The translations under genes and the position numbers were made by a program. 30,019 bases of DNA from the NCBI GenBank assembly GCA_009602725.1, contig WELB01000344.1:31521-61539 (forward strand). Reading direction: 5' to 3'. Source of the stretch: Spirogloea muscicola (taxonomy: Eukaryota; Streptophyta; Zygnematophyceae; Spirogloeales; Spirogloeaceae). Positions 1-10,200 of the stretch are shown here, piece by piece. Under the pieces are notes generated by a model. The model saw nothing but the letters and a program-made list of their open reading frames with translations, did not search any database and had not been told where the DNA came from. Each line of letters starts with the position of its first letter. Within the stretch, counting starts at the first letter, position 1.

Positions 1-214
1 GAGGCGTGGGCCGGCTACGAGACGGTTTTCACCAACGCCAAGGCCGGTGAGCTCGCGGTCGCCATGGCGCCCCCGCCGCGCGCGCCGCACTCTGCGGCGG
101 GCGGCGGCGGCGGCGCCGGAAGCCGGCCAGCGCCACATTCGGTGCGCAGTCCCCATTGTGGAAGGCGTGCTTGCCGGAGCCGCATTCGGCCGGGCCATGG
201 CCAAGTCGCTGTGA
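1..214 (+). CDS. Last two exons of an unrecognised upstream gene (partial)
   Basis: The window opens inside a plus-strand reading frame that begins EAWAGYETVFTNAKAG and meets a consensus donor (G|GTGAGC) at 46/47 in phase 1. A second exon can start after the AG at 121-122 in the matching phase. It reads CAVPIVEGVLAGAAFGRAM near its end and stops with TGA at 212-214. The putative intron of 76 bp is rich in GCC/GGC. The C-terminal stretch is mildly hydrophobic with small residues, which would suit a membrane helix. The first exon recalls the N-terminus of DNA polymerase kappa (TNAKAG), but no other polymerase motif follows, so I do not use that name. The protein is not recognised, and a single unspliced reading is possible but less protein-like. 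Confidence 0.35.
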   Translation, partial: RRGPATRRFSPTPRPVSSRSPWRPRRARRTLRRAAAAAPEAGQRHIRCAVPIVEGVLAGAAFGRAMAKSL

Positions 215-244
215 TAGTCCCACGCGAGCTTGGCGCTGAGACGG

Positions 245-300
245 CAACTCCGCCGCCGCCGCTGCCGCCGCCGCTGCCGCCGCCGCCGCCGCTGGCGCTG
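245..300. repeat. CCG/GCC trinucleotide-rich tract
   Basis: An imperfect run of CCG and CTG triplets lies just before the putative start codon of the next plus-strand gene at 310. On the minus strand it would code for a long alanine run, which is a composition artefact and not evidence of a gene. It probably lies in the promoter or 5' UTR. Confidence 0.7.
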
Positions 301-309
301 CCAGAGCCG

Positions 310-2595
310 ATGATGGAGCCCGTTTTCCCGGCACACAGCCAAGGAGATGGCTCCTGGAGGCCGTCCGCTGGCGAGGACGACAGGCGCCAGTACTGGCACG
401 CCGAGAATCTGCACAGCCAGAGCCGCCATTACCACCACCAGCATGGACCCAGGCCGAGCTTCTCATACCAGGTCCTGCGCGTGATATCACCGACTCCGCA
501 CCTCCCAATCTTTCGGGATGCTCCTAAGCCGGTCACATGCCCTTCGGTACATGCACGTCTCATGCACTAGAGTACGTCTCGCTGCTGTGTACTGCAGTCG
601 CTGCCATCTCACATCGGAGACTGAGCCATCTGTGCATCAGCGCTGTTTATTGGATCGGAGAGCGCCGCTGCTCGATTCTTTGGCTGGTAACCACGAGATA
701 ATTGGATGTCCAAGCATGTCACTGAAGTGGTCACTGCATCATCAGGCTGTGCGCCGAGGAGGCCGAGTCCTGTTGCAGGAGATGAGGACAGTGAGGCCAA
801 CAACTCTTGTCCCCATAAGGTGCAACCACTCGCTTGGCACAGAACAACTTGCTGCAAGCATGCAGTGCAGCACTGCTTCGCAGAGATGCCGTGCAAGAAA
901 GGCCGACTGATTCATGCCAGCGACATGCATCGCAGACAGTGGTCAGGGCTCTGACAAGCCATGGGCTGCTTGATGTGCCTTCTTTCATCAGCAGTGGACG
1001 TTAGCATTCATTGACATGCTTATGCTAGTTTCACAGGCACAACGGGCGGCTTGTTCTCAAAGAAGTCAAGCGCCAAGACCATCGACAGGAGTACCGTGAC
1101 AGCCCCCCCCTGCAGCAGAGGACCGGCGAGCTAATTAAGGAAACCAGCTCCATCCCTGAAGGCCGCACTGGCTTGACAAGTGCCAGCGAGCCAGCCTCTG
1201 CATTTGCAGTGACCATCGTGTCGGATTGTGTACCCAAGGCAGCAGACTTGTACAAGATGATCCCGTTGTCTCCGTCCTTGGGAACATACCCTCCGGCCCT
1301 CTCGCCTCGTGGCTACCGCTATGTCCACAGGTTGCAGCCCCTGCTTCCGGCTGGGAATGTCGAAGGTAGCGAAAGTGGCCGTTGCACAACCATTCTTCGG
1401 TACCCAGATACCCCAACCCCAGTACCTGTCACTGCCTCTGCCAGTCGTGCAGAGGGGGTCTCAGAGTGTCTCAGGGACTTGCAGATGGCCGACACAGCCA
1501 GTTGCCCGTCAGAAGAGAACGAGCACGCCGAGTGTCTAGACAGCGACCAGCAAGAGCCGGTGCACGGAGGCCGTGGGAGCCCACTGAGCTCTCCCAGGCT
1601 GAGGAGGGTGAGCAAGAGTGCTCGAAGTCCGAGATGGTTGGTTGGCCTTGACAAGGGGCCCTCGCTGGTGAAGGACACTGCTGCTTTCAAGCGCGCTCCC
1701 CATGTCAAGAACGGACAGTCCAAGGCGCTCCTTTTCCGTTCGCAGGTCAGCAATCACTTGGACCTCTATCCCCCTCAGATCAGACCTTGTGCACTTCGTC
1801 AGCACCATCATGCGCGACCTCACATTGATGATGTTGCGACGCAAAGTTGCCTGTGCAGGATGCTCACTGTGCCAGACTTGTCAGTGCAATTCTTGGGCAG
1901 CCTCCTTGGAAGGTCCTGAGGGACACTGTTGCTCGTTTTCTTTGATGCAGAGCGTGCCCCTCCGCCGGCCGTCAGTGCAGCAGCCCTTTCCGGCTGTCAG
2001 GTACTGGATGAGCTTTGTTGCCGTGCCTCTCCCTGCTGTCCTGTCATGCAAGAACATGGAGGTGGTATGTTAGTCTAACAACATTAGCACAATGTTGCCG
2101 CTTATTACTTCCTTTCTCTTGGTATTCAGCTCGATTATGCAGAGCGTCGGCAATGAAGCTGAGTTGCTACAAGAGCTCCTTGTGGCTGCAGCTCTATCAA
2201 TGAAGCAGGTCTGAGCTGAGAGCCGTTAACATTCCTGACTTTAGTGGGGGCCTTGACTTAGACATCATCCACTGTCCTTCATCTCAAAAACTTAACAATG
2301 CTCTGGTATGTAGTCAGAAGATGCGTCTGGCAGGTCAGCATACTTTTATAAGACTCGAAGTAATGATGCAAACCACCAGTTCACATGTCTGGGCTCCTTA
2401 CTTGCACTGTTGACGTTGTCGCTATGTGTGCAGCTGTCACTGCAGACAAACGAGCAGTTAGAAATGAGTCTGCAAGATTCTGGGACACAAAACGGCGCCA
2501 CATCAAGGACCTCAGCCTCCTGGGACCGTCGATGCATGCCCCTCTCGCAAAAGGCAGGCTCGATTGCGGAGCAAGATCGGTCACTGGTCACCTGA
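310..2595 (+). CDS. Unrecognised multi-exon gene, coiled-coil-like near the C-terminus
   Basis: Exons with compatible phases can be chained. They are 310-471 (ATG start, MMEPVFPAHSQGDGS), 641-686, 746-819 (ends in SEANNSCPHK), about 936-997 (TVVRALTSHGLLDVPSF), and one beginning at 1037 (TTGGLFSKKSSAK). The last runs into a C8 tract at 1102-1109. Beyond the tract a long open stretch continues in a different frame to about 1745 (LQQRTGELIKET, then Ser/Pro/Arg-rich). Later exons are 1951-2000, 2130-2208 (NEAELLQELLVAAALSMKQ) and 2434-2595 (QTNEQLEMSLQDSG), which join in phase and reach TGA at 2593-2595. The late exons look like coiled coil. The 1746-1950 part and the frame change are unresolved, so the model is incomplete. 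No family is recognised. It converges on TAF1. Confidence 0.45.
1102..1109 (+). other. C8 homopolymer at a reading-frame change
   Basis: Upstream of this run the splice-compatible frame reads TIDRSTVTAPP. Downstream the long open frame reads LQQRTGELIKET. One added C would join them. The run followed by TGCAG also resembles a splice acceptor, which is the alternative explanation. Confidence 0.4.
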
Positions 2596-2877
2596 AAACC
2601 TCTGTGGCTGATCTTGCCAGCCTAGTTCCTAATTTTAGCCACCACTCTCCACTTGACAGTGCTCCTCCTCTGAGCTGCTCATTGCAAAGCTGAGCTTACA
2701 GTCTGGAGCCTGTGGCGAATGGCCATTAGTTCTACCTCACATTGAAGGACGATGGTGGGGCTCTTAAGGTGGTATTTTGGGGCAGTAGATCTGCTCCAGC
2801 AGGGCTGAATTGCTTCCTCAGCAGACTACAGTTCACCCAACATCTGTGGGACTACTTGAGGGGTATCATGACTAGGG

Positions 2878-3105
2878 TTGGAGATAGAAGCAGCTGACGC
2901 AGTAGACAAGGTTGCTACTTGTGCACGTTGCAGTGGCTGTGAGGACGTCTTAGTAGAGATGCAAAGAAGCACATATAGGCAACTTCTCAAGTGGTGCTTA
3001 CAAATCAATCCAAGTGAATGCTCATCATTTCACAATGGCTGGATGAACTGTACTGTGCTGATTTTTGATGATCGATGCTGCATATCTCTGCCCTTACTGT
3101 GCTGA
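2878..3105 (+). other. Possible extra exon or small reading frame with a Cys cluster
   Basis: An open plus-strand stretch reads CARCSGCEDVLVEMQRSTY and ends at 3105. It could be a further 3' exon of the preceding plus-strand gene if that gene does not stop at 2595. It has no clear donor or acceptor pair that I can defend, and it overlaps the presumed 3' UTR of TAF1 on the other strand. No family is recognised. Confidence 0.2.
2998..3002 (-). terminator. Candidate TGTAA polyadenylation signal for TAF1
   Basis: The minus strand reads TGTAA here, 321 bp downstream of the TAF1 stop codon. TGTAA is the usual chlorophyte polyadenylation element. A second TGTAA lies at 2696-2700. The choice between them is inference. 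Confidence 0.3.
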
Positions 3106-3322
3106 AAATACAGCTTGACATAAGTTCGACAAATGTACAGGGGAAACTATCGATTGGTCTTGTTGAAAGCCACATGGGGCCACGAATACAATAGAACCGC
3201 GGAAAGCTACCTGCAATGGGCACCAAATGGGTGCAAAGAATGAATGACTAGATCTAGCCAACATGTTTCCTCCTAGCTACAGCCTTGTCAAGAGCACCTT
3301 ACTTCATGCAAGCAGCTACCAG

Positions 3323-4212
3323 CTACCGAAGAAGTGACCGTTTTATGGTCACCTTTTGCGGTACTTTCTGACCACCATCTACTTGGTCCACAATGTCAGC
3401 CTCAGCTTCTGCCAACTCAACATCGCGATTTGCAAGCTCTGCGAGCGAGGGATTGCAGAGCAAGTCATGCCTATGCACCATCATGCACGATCGATTGACC
3501 TAAGACATATGCCGCCTCATGCAACTTAATGTTGTGCAGCCAGAGAGCCGGCCCAGCCGTGAAGAATCCTACTTAGTTGCAACTTCATGTGGCAACTTCA
3601 CGTGAGAAGGTTGAGGCTCTACTACTTTGGTAGTGCTGAAGCATAGGCACTGTAGCTCAGGCATCTTAGCTGAGTGCACGGTATGCTTACCATTGTCGCA
3701 AAGCATCAGTAGCTCGTCTGCCATAGGTGGAATCCATGGATTCTTGTGGTCATTGTACAAGTGAGCATTCTCCGCGATACGCTTCACATCAGCTCGAAAG
3801 TGCTCGCGGTCCATATAGACCAGCTTCCTAACCTGCACTCAGTGTGTTGAAATGCACACTAATAAATGTCAAGGGTGGTGTCACTTGTGCAGACCAGACT
3901 GCACACGCACACGCATAGACAACTGTGTGGACTTGCCCATTCCAGACCATCTTCACAATAAGGCAAGGAAAGCTTCTGAACAGGCTTGTCTGATGTCATG
4001 ACATGCCCACAAGTGGCAGGGTCACCATATGCGGAATGCTGGAGGCCTGCTCTTACCTGCTCTTGGATGTTACCAAGGTGAATGGGATGCTTGACAATCT
4101 GGTTGTAATCTGGGGCTTCGTGCTTTGGCACGGCTGCCAGGAAGAGGTAGGAGATTCGGGTCTCCGCCTTGAGCAGCTCCACTACTTCCTCCAACACATT
4201 TGCAAGCTCCAC
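3323..4212 (-). other. TAF1: TAF1 bromodomain exons (18-20) and C-terminus
   Basis: Three exons encode one bromodomain and a short tail. Exon 4057-4212 carries helix Z and the ZA loop (SYLFLAAVPKHEAPDYNQIV). Exon 3691-3832 carries the BC region, with the acetyl-lysine-binding asparagine in NAHLYNDH and the final helix ADELLMLCDN. Exon 3323-3438 ends the protein with an acidic helix (ELAEAEADIVDQ) and a basic tail, stopping TAG at 3323-3325. Bromodomains read acetylated histones. The donors are GTAAGA and GTAAGC. Confidence 0.93.
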
Positions 4213-7200
4213 CTGCAATGTGTGCAATGCAGTTGCTTGAATCACAACCTGCAGATTGACAAAGCTTGTTCTGTGTAGATATATGCCGACAGGACCAAAG
4301 CAGCAGCTTCCTGTCTTGGCATCTTGGGGACTTTGCTAATAGACTCTGACCAGCAGTAATTGTCCCCTTCTTTGAGCTCGCCTACCAGCCCACTCTTGCG
4401 GGTCCGCCTGGGAGCTGGCGATGTCGAGGGCCTCGAGGGCCGGTCCAGCCGTGAAAGCACAGATGTAGATGGCAAGGGCACGCGGTCAGTGAGCGAGCGG
4501 CTGAGGCCAAGCGACATCTCTGTGTCCGAGGCGCTTGCTGAGCGACGGCCCCTCCTCCTCTCTCTCTCCTCGCTGCCCTCGTGCCGGCCCTCCCTCCTCT
4601 TCCGCTTTTTGTCCTTCTTCCTCCGCCTCTCCTCCTTATCCTCCTTCCTTGCTTGCTTCGTGGCCTCCACCACCTTTGGCCTTGGCTCGCTACCATGCTC
4701 CCCATCCTCCACCTTCAACCTCAACAGCTTGCTTGCGCCTTCTCCCCTCCCCTCACCAGGCTCCGCTCCGCCCTCACCCACCTCGTCCTTGACGACTCCC
4801 GCCGGGCTTGCCGCGGTTGCGGGCTTGGCCAGCCGGATCTTGAGCGGCGGCATGCTCTGGAGGCGTGCAAGGTCGCCGGCGCTGCTGCGCGGCGTGTTGA
4901 TTCGCTCAAGGGCCTGCGGCGTCGGTGCCAAGAGGCGCAGCTTCGGCAGCAGCGGCTCCGGCACGGCAGCGGCGGCATTGCACCGCTCCTCGATCATCCG
5001 CTTCTTCAGCGTCACCTTCATGCCCTGCCGCTCCAGCAGGCCCTCGGCCAGTGCGCCATCACGGTGCACCTGGTTGCCCTCCTCGTCAACCTCGTACAGC
5101 CGGCACATCTTGTTCGTGCGCATGTGCCCCACCTCGCCACATGCGCCGCACAGGACGACGCCACGCTGCACCTCACCATCTTTCTCCGCTGCCTTGGCCT
5201 TCTCCATGGCTAGGGCTTGCGCCTTCTCTCGCCGGCGGATCCGCTCCTTCTCACGATCCCGCTTCCGTGGCTTCTCCCCGCCTCCACTGGCGCCGCCCTC
5301 TGCGCCGATCGGCCGCTTGACCACAATCTTGGCCTTGAGTGCGGATTCACCATTGATGGCAGGCCCCTTTGCTGACCCCGACTTGTGTGGCTTCTTGCTC
5401 TTGACAGGCAGCTTGGGGCTGGCCGCTGGCGGCTGTCCTCCCTCCCCGCTCTTTGCTTTCATTTTTGCCAGAACCTTCTCGATCTGCAAGGAGGCTCACG
5501 TGCATCCGCTTGAGCGCCATTCAGTATTCAGGCTTCTCTGAGATAGAGCATCCATCTGTAAACACGGCATCGGTGAGGCTCTTGTACCTCCTTTGGATCC
5601 GTGATGAGAACCTCCTTGACGGTGATCGTTCCGTCGGCACGCTTTGTACGGATGATGCGCTTGAGCCGCGTCACCTTCTTCCGGAGGGGGCCCGACGGCT
5701 GCCCCTTGTCAACCAATGGAGGAGGCTACAGGGTACGACATCACATTGGCAACCTCAGCTGGTAAGACTATTACTAAGAGGTGCGAGGACGAGACAAAAC
5801 AACGTGATGTGACACCAACTCAAAATGTTGTTTCTGATGCTAGTGACGTTTTGCAGCAGAGAGCAAGGGGAGGATATAGATAGTGGTGCCCACATTTTGG
5901 GTACTGCTTAATGCTCTCCCTTTGACGGCCTTGGCCTTCTTGTTGTCTGCTTCGTCCGCATCCTCATCTGCATAGTAATCTCATTATAACGGTCAACGTT
6001 TGTTCACAAGGATTCACAAAAGTTTGACTGCAACTGAGGGGGCTGGTGTGCAACACACTGGTCAATTGCTCATCATGGAAGTGGCGCAGTAGCTCCCGAG
6101 GATCTATTGCCAAAGGGTCTTGTATCAATACCTTCCATGAGCATGCGACGGAGCTCCGCAGCCTCGGCCTCCTCATCCTCCATCACTTCCTGCCGCTCAG
6201 CCTCCCAGGCCCTACGTCGGGCGCCCAAACCCCTCAACCCTCTTCTAGAGTTCCTCTCCTCGTTCAGCGCGCTGACGCCTTCTTCAGCCTCCAGCAGGTT
6301 TTCTAGATCGCCCGCAAATAAGTCCAGGTCTCCCCCTTCTGCATCGCTGGCGTATCCATCCCCGTCGCCCGCCAGGCTGCTTGCCTGATCACATCAATGG
6401 TAGGAGACCTGGACCCCATCAATCCTCATTTGAATGCACAATAGGACGCAGTCTCAACTTTAAAGAGGCGCGGTTACGTTGTCCGGTAGAGAGCTGGAAG
6501 CCAAAGCTTCTGAATTAAGGCTGCTCCATCAACACATGGAGGTCTCCCAGACTGGGCGACCTGTTCGCAGTGTAGATTTACTGCATGTAGCAACACTGCT
6601 GGTTGGGGAGGAACAGGAGGACCGAATCTCAAGGAAATATCAAGCAAGCACTTCTGGAGGGCGGCTTCCCACCTGCTTGTCCCAGATCTCCTGGCAAGCT
6701 TCCCGCGTCTGCTGCTGGAGCTGCATGATGGACATCCGTTGCCCCCTAGCAAACCGGCTGTCCATAGCAACCCCACCTGCAGCGACCTGCTCCGATGACT
6801 TCTTCCGCACAAGAGCAATGCGGTGCCATCTCGTCAGCTTGCTTATCTCCTCCTCCGGAACCCCATACCGCAGTAGGATCTGCCAACCAGAAAATAGCTC
6901 ACAAGCCATGGGATTTTCAGCACAAGTGGGTGAACGTGCATTCATCCTGAATCCTCAATCAATGTTCAGAGACTCAAGATTATCAATGCACGTCTTCTTC
7001 AAGGACAGTTTCTCCAGAAGCTGCTTGCTCTTCAGGTTGCCGGGTAAATGCATAGCGATCCTTCAAAGCATCAGAGCTCAAATCTGCGGTAGGGTCTTCT
7101 GGCAGCCTGGACAGAACATCGATGCTTCTTGGGCTCTACCTCCTTGGCAGCTTCCATAGAGAGCCGGCGCAAGTCAGCATCAGTCCCCGTGACAGAACCC

Positions 7201-10200
7201 CCCCCCCGAGCAGCGGCAGCCTTCTTCTCCAGCAAGACTCCGGGGCCAGGCTGCTTTGGAGCGGCCCTTAGGAAGCTGAACCCCAGCCCTCTGCCTGTTG
7301 GATCGCCGGCCCCGGCAATTTCCAATCTCTCCAAGCTACCCCGCCCCTGAAACAGTGAAGAACAGGAGGGTCAGCCAAGACAGAGCAAAGTGCACATTAC
7401 TTGCAATGCCAACCCATGTGTCCCATATGCTCATCCAAGTGGACCACAGCCGCATGCTTACGTGGACGGTTGCAGCTACAAAGTTCGAGGAGAGTTGCCA
7501 GGCAGTGAGCTGCAACTCCCGCTCAATAGTCGAAGCGGCTGCCAACTGAAGGGCGTCGTCTGGAAGTCTGTGCATGGCTGCAGCCAACGGCTGTGGCTGC
7601 AGAAGGTGGGAGATCCCCATCTGCTGCAGGCGGAACAAGCCTGCTAGCATAGCTTCATTTGCACACACCTGCAGTGCATCTCAAGAGCTAAATATCTATG
7701 CGTGACTTGATCTGTAATCACACCTTACTGTCATGCATAATAACGACGCTACATGCCTTCAACAATGATGCAATCGCAGACTTAGGTGTATAAAATCTTG
7801 CCATGAACTTCTACACACAGCGTCCTGCCACCATGGGTATAGGTACAGTGCAGGTCAGGCTTATCTGCCTACAAACTGATGTTAGCAATATGAAGTGGCA
7901 TTAGCAAAAGTGGGTGAACATCGCATACAGAGCATTGGGGAGTTGTCCACCTGCTCTGGGGTCACCAAGCGCCGAAGCTCCTCCTCTGTTGGTATGCGAA
8001 ACCCATTCCTCATCGCCCACCACATCTCACTGTGAGCCCCTTTCTGCAATTTGGTGCAGGACAGGTTGTGAGATATGACATCAGGCAAAGCAAGTGCTTC
8101 TTGTCCTTGCCGCTGCAACTCTTGCATGGCCAATTCATGAGCCTGTAGGTTTTGGTGGTCTAAAGCAGAGGACGCAAGCAGGGAAGAGCAGGACAGCTAA
8201 ACAGCGAACAAGACAGAGACAAATTGGCTGCAACATGAGGTGACCCTCTTGACAGCAGTACCTGCAAGTCGGCACAGTGTTTGAGACGTTTCCGTATGAT
8301 CACTTCTGTAATCTGTGGGAAGCACTTGGTAACTTCGTCGGCTCTTACTTTTGGCTGTTGACCAGGCTTGCTCTCAAAGCTTCTGAAAATTCTGTACACA
8401 TATACTAGGAGCCGATGGATGTTGTAGGTATCAACCGGCTTTGAGTTTGGAGTCAGCACTTCAACGTGGGGCTCCTGCAAGTCAGCAAAGACTCACTTAA
8501 GAGCTCGGTCTGATCTTACTTGAAGTCAGCAGAGAGCAACAAGAGTATGTCGCAGGTACAGTGAGGTGCAATCTCATCACAGGTTGCTATGACACATCTG
8601 CAATAGCGTAGTCACAGAAGTACAGAAGCCAGAGAAGAACAAGTGTCCTCCCCACCTGCTGCCCAACAACGTGGATGCAGTCAATTCTTCGCAGGGAAAG
8701 CTTTCCCCCAGCCGACCTGACCAGCAAAAAGTCTGTAGAAGGCACTGCGTGCTGAAAGGTTGGAGCTCTGAACATGTTCGTCTCAAGTGAGCTCTGAGTT
8801 TCACCGGGCCGAATATTGCCAAGAAATGGGGAGTCCTCAGTAGGCTCTAAAGGTAGAGGGAGACCAATCCACTTTTGATCCTTCTGGCTTGAGAGAGAAG
8901 CAGCAGTGTTATCGGTGGCAGTAACTTTTCTGTAATAGGTGCCCAGCCTGGCTGCCATGCCTGCATTGCTAAGAAGAAACGGCCGTTCTTCACAATACCT
9001 GAATTCACAAAGCACCAAGACAAGCATCCTCCTTTCTAGTAAGTCCTTGTCTTCACACCGAGAACACAATGAACACAGAGAGAAGCACATGACCTCTTTC
9101 TGTGCAGCCTACAGATCATGCAATCTCTACAAGGCCATCTGTGTCACACTGAGCTCCTCTATTGTCAAAGGCCCAACTGGAAAGCAGCGGTGAAGTGCTC
9201 ACTCCATCAGGACTGCATGTCCATCCCTCAATGAGAGCTCAGAAATCTTCCGGAAAGCACGGGGAGGCTTCCTGGGCTTGCTTTCATCGGGCACCGTTGA
9301 AGCAAAGGGCCACGGCATGATGGTGGTCCGCACCATATGCAACAGGGAATTTGGCCGGACTTGCTGCTCAGCCAGGGGTTTTCCCTCCTCAAGCTCCTTG
9401 CCGCACAATAGGAACTTTGTAGGCTCTGACATTGTGAGATCTGCAGCAGCCACGACATGCTTAAGCCTGGCACAAGGCTAAGAACCACAGGAGCAGAATT
9501 CATACTTATACCCAAGATTGAAAGAGGGCAGAATAGTAACAGATGGCCTCAGAAATGAGGGCCAGCTAAACCACCACATTGTCTTGGACATTTATGATGA
9601 CTTGAATTGCACCTTTTATCTTTTTGCTGGTGCGGGTTTTGAGAACCTCCAGCGAGTCTGAGGCGTCCAAATGGACCTTTGCTGACAAACCCCCAAGTGT
9701 TTTCACGAAAACAGTGATGCGGCCTTTACTTTGCAGCTTGCCTTGCTGCCGTGCGGCAGTCTCATTGTGGTGAGGGAACCACGGCAGCTTTGGCCTGTGA
9801 AAGTTCCCCAAGTCCTTGCTGGAACAAAGTCAAGCCACGTTGCTATGTTGCTATGTCAGGACTTTCACAATTCCCACGGAGCTCACACAGTCAGCTCATA
9901 CTGCATACTGCATGTGTATCTTCCTTCAAATTAACAAATACTTGACTAAGACCACGGTTGAAGGTTCAGATCATGTACATAGTCAACCGAGGCTTCATCG
10001 TTTGGAGCTTGAGTGCTGGCAGCGAGTGAAGGACATGCAGTGTCCGCTTCTTGGCATGAGACTTCTGCAGCTTCTTGGTCACATAGTGCCGGTCATTGGA
10101 TATATTCCACCTGCTCCCAGCGCCGGTCTCCTTGGCCTCGCCCATGGCATCCCGCTTGGTTGCCACCTCCTGCTGGCCCACGACCAGGATGGCTGCTGCG

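Noticed and set aside
1-46. DNA polymerase kappa N-terminus (TNAKAG)
   Set aside because: The short match is suggestive, but none of the following Y-family motifs appears in the next 3 kb, and a different in-phase exon ends the frame at 214.
1536-1844. Minus-strand coiled-coil frame (EVQVIADLRTEKERLGL)
   Set aside because: It is protein-like, but phase-consistent exons and splice sites on the plus strand before and after this stretch favour a plus-strand gene. It stays a minor alternative.
4360-5541. Long plus-strand open frame of 393 codons
   Set aside because: It lies antisense to the TAF1 zinc-knuckle exon. Its Ser/Pro/Arg-rich product is a composition shadow of GC-rich coding DNA.
6673-7668. 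Three consecutive TAF1 exons of exactly 207 bp, suggesting exon duplication
   Set aside because: The encoded sequences are unrelated to each other and each matches its own place in TAF1, so the equal lengths appear coincidental.
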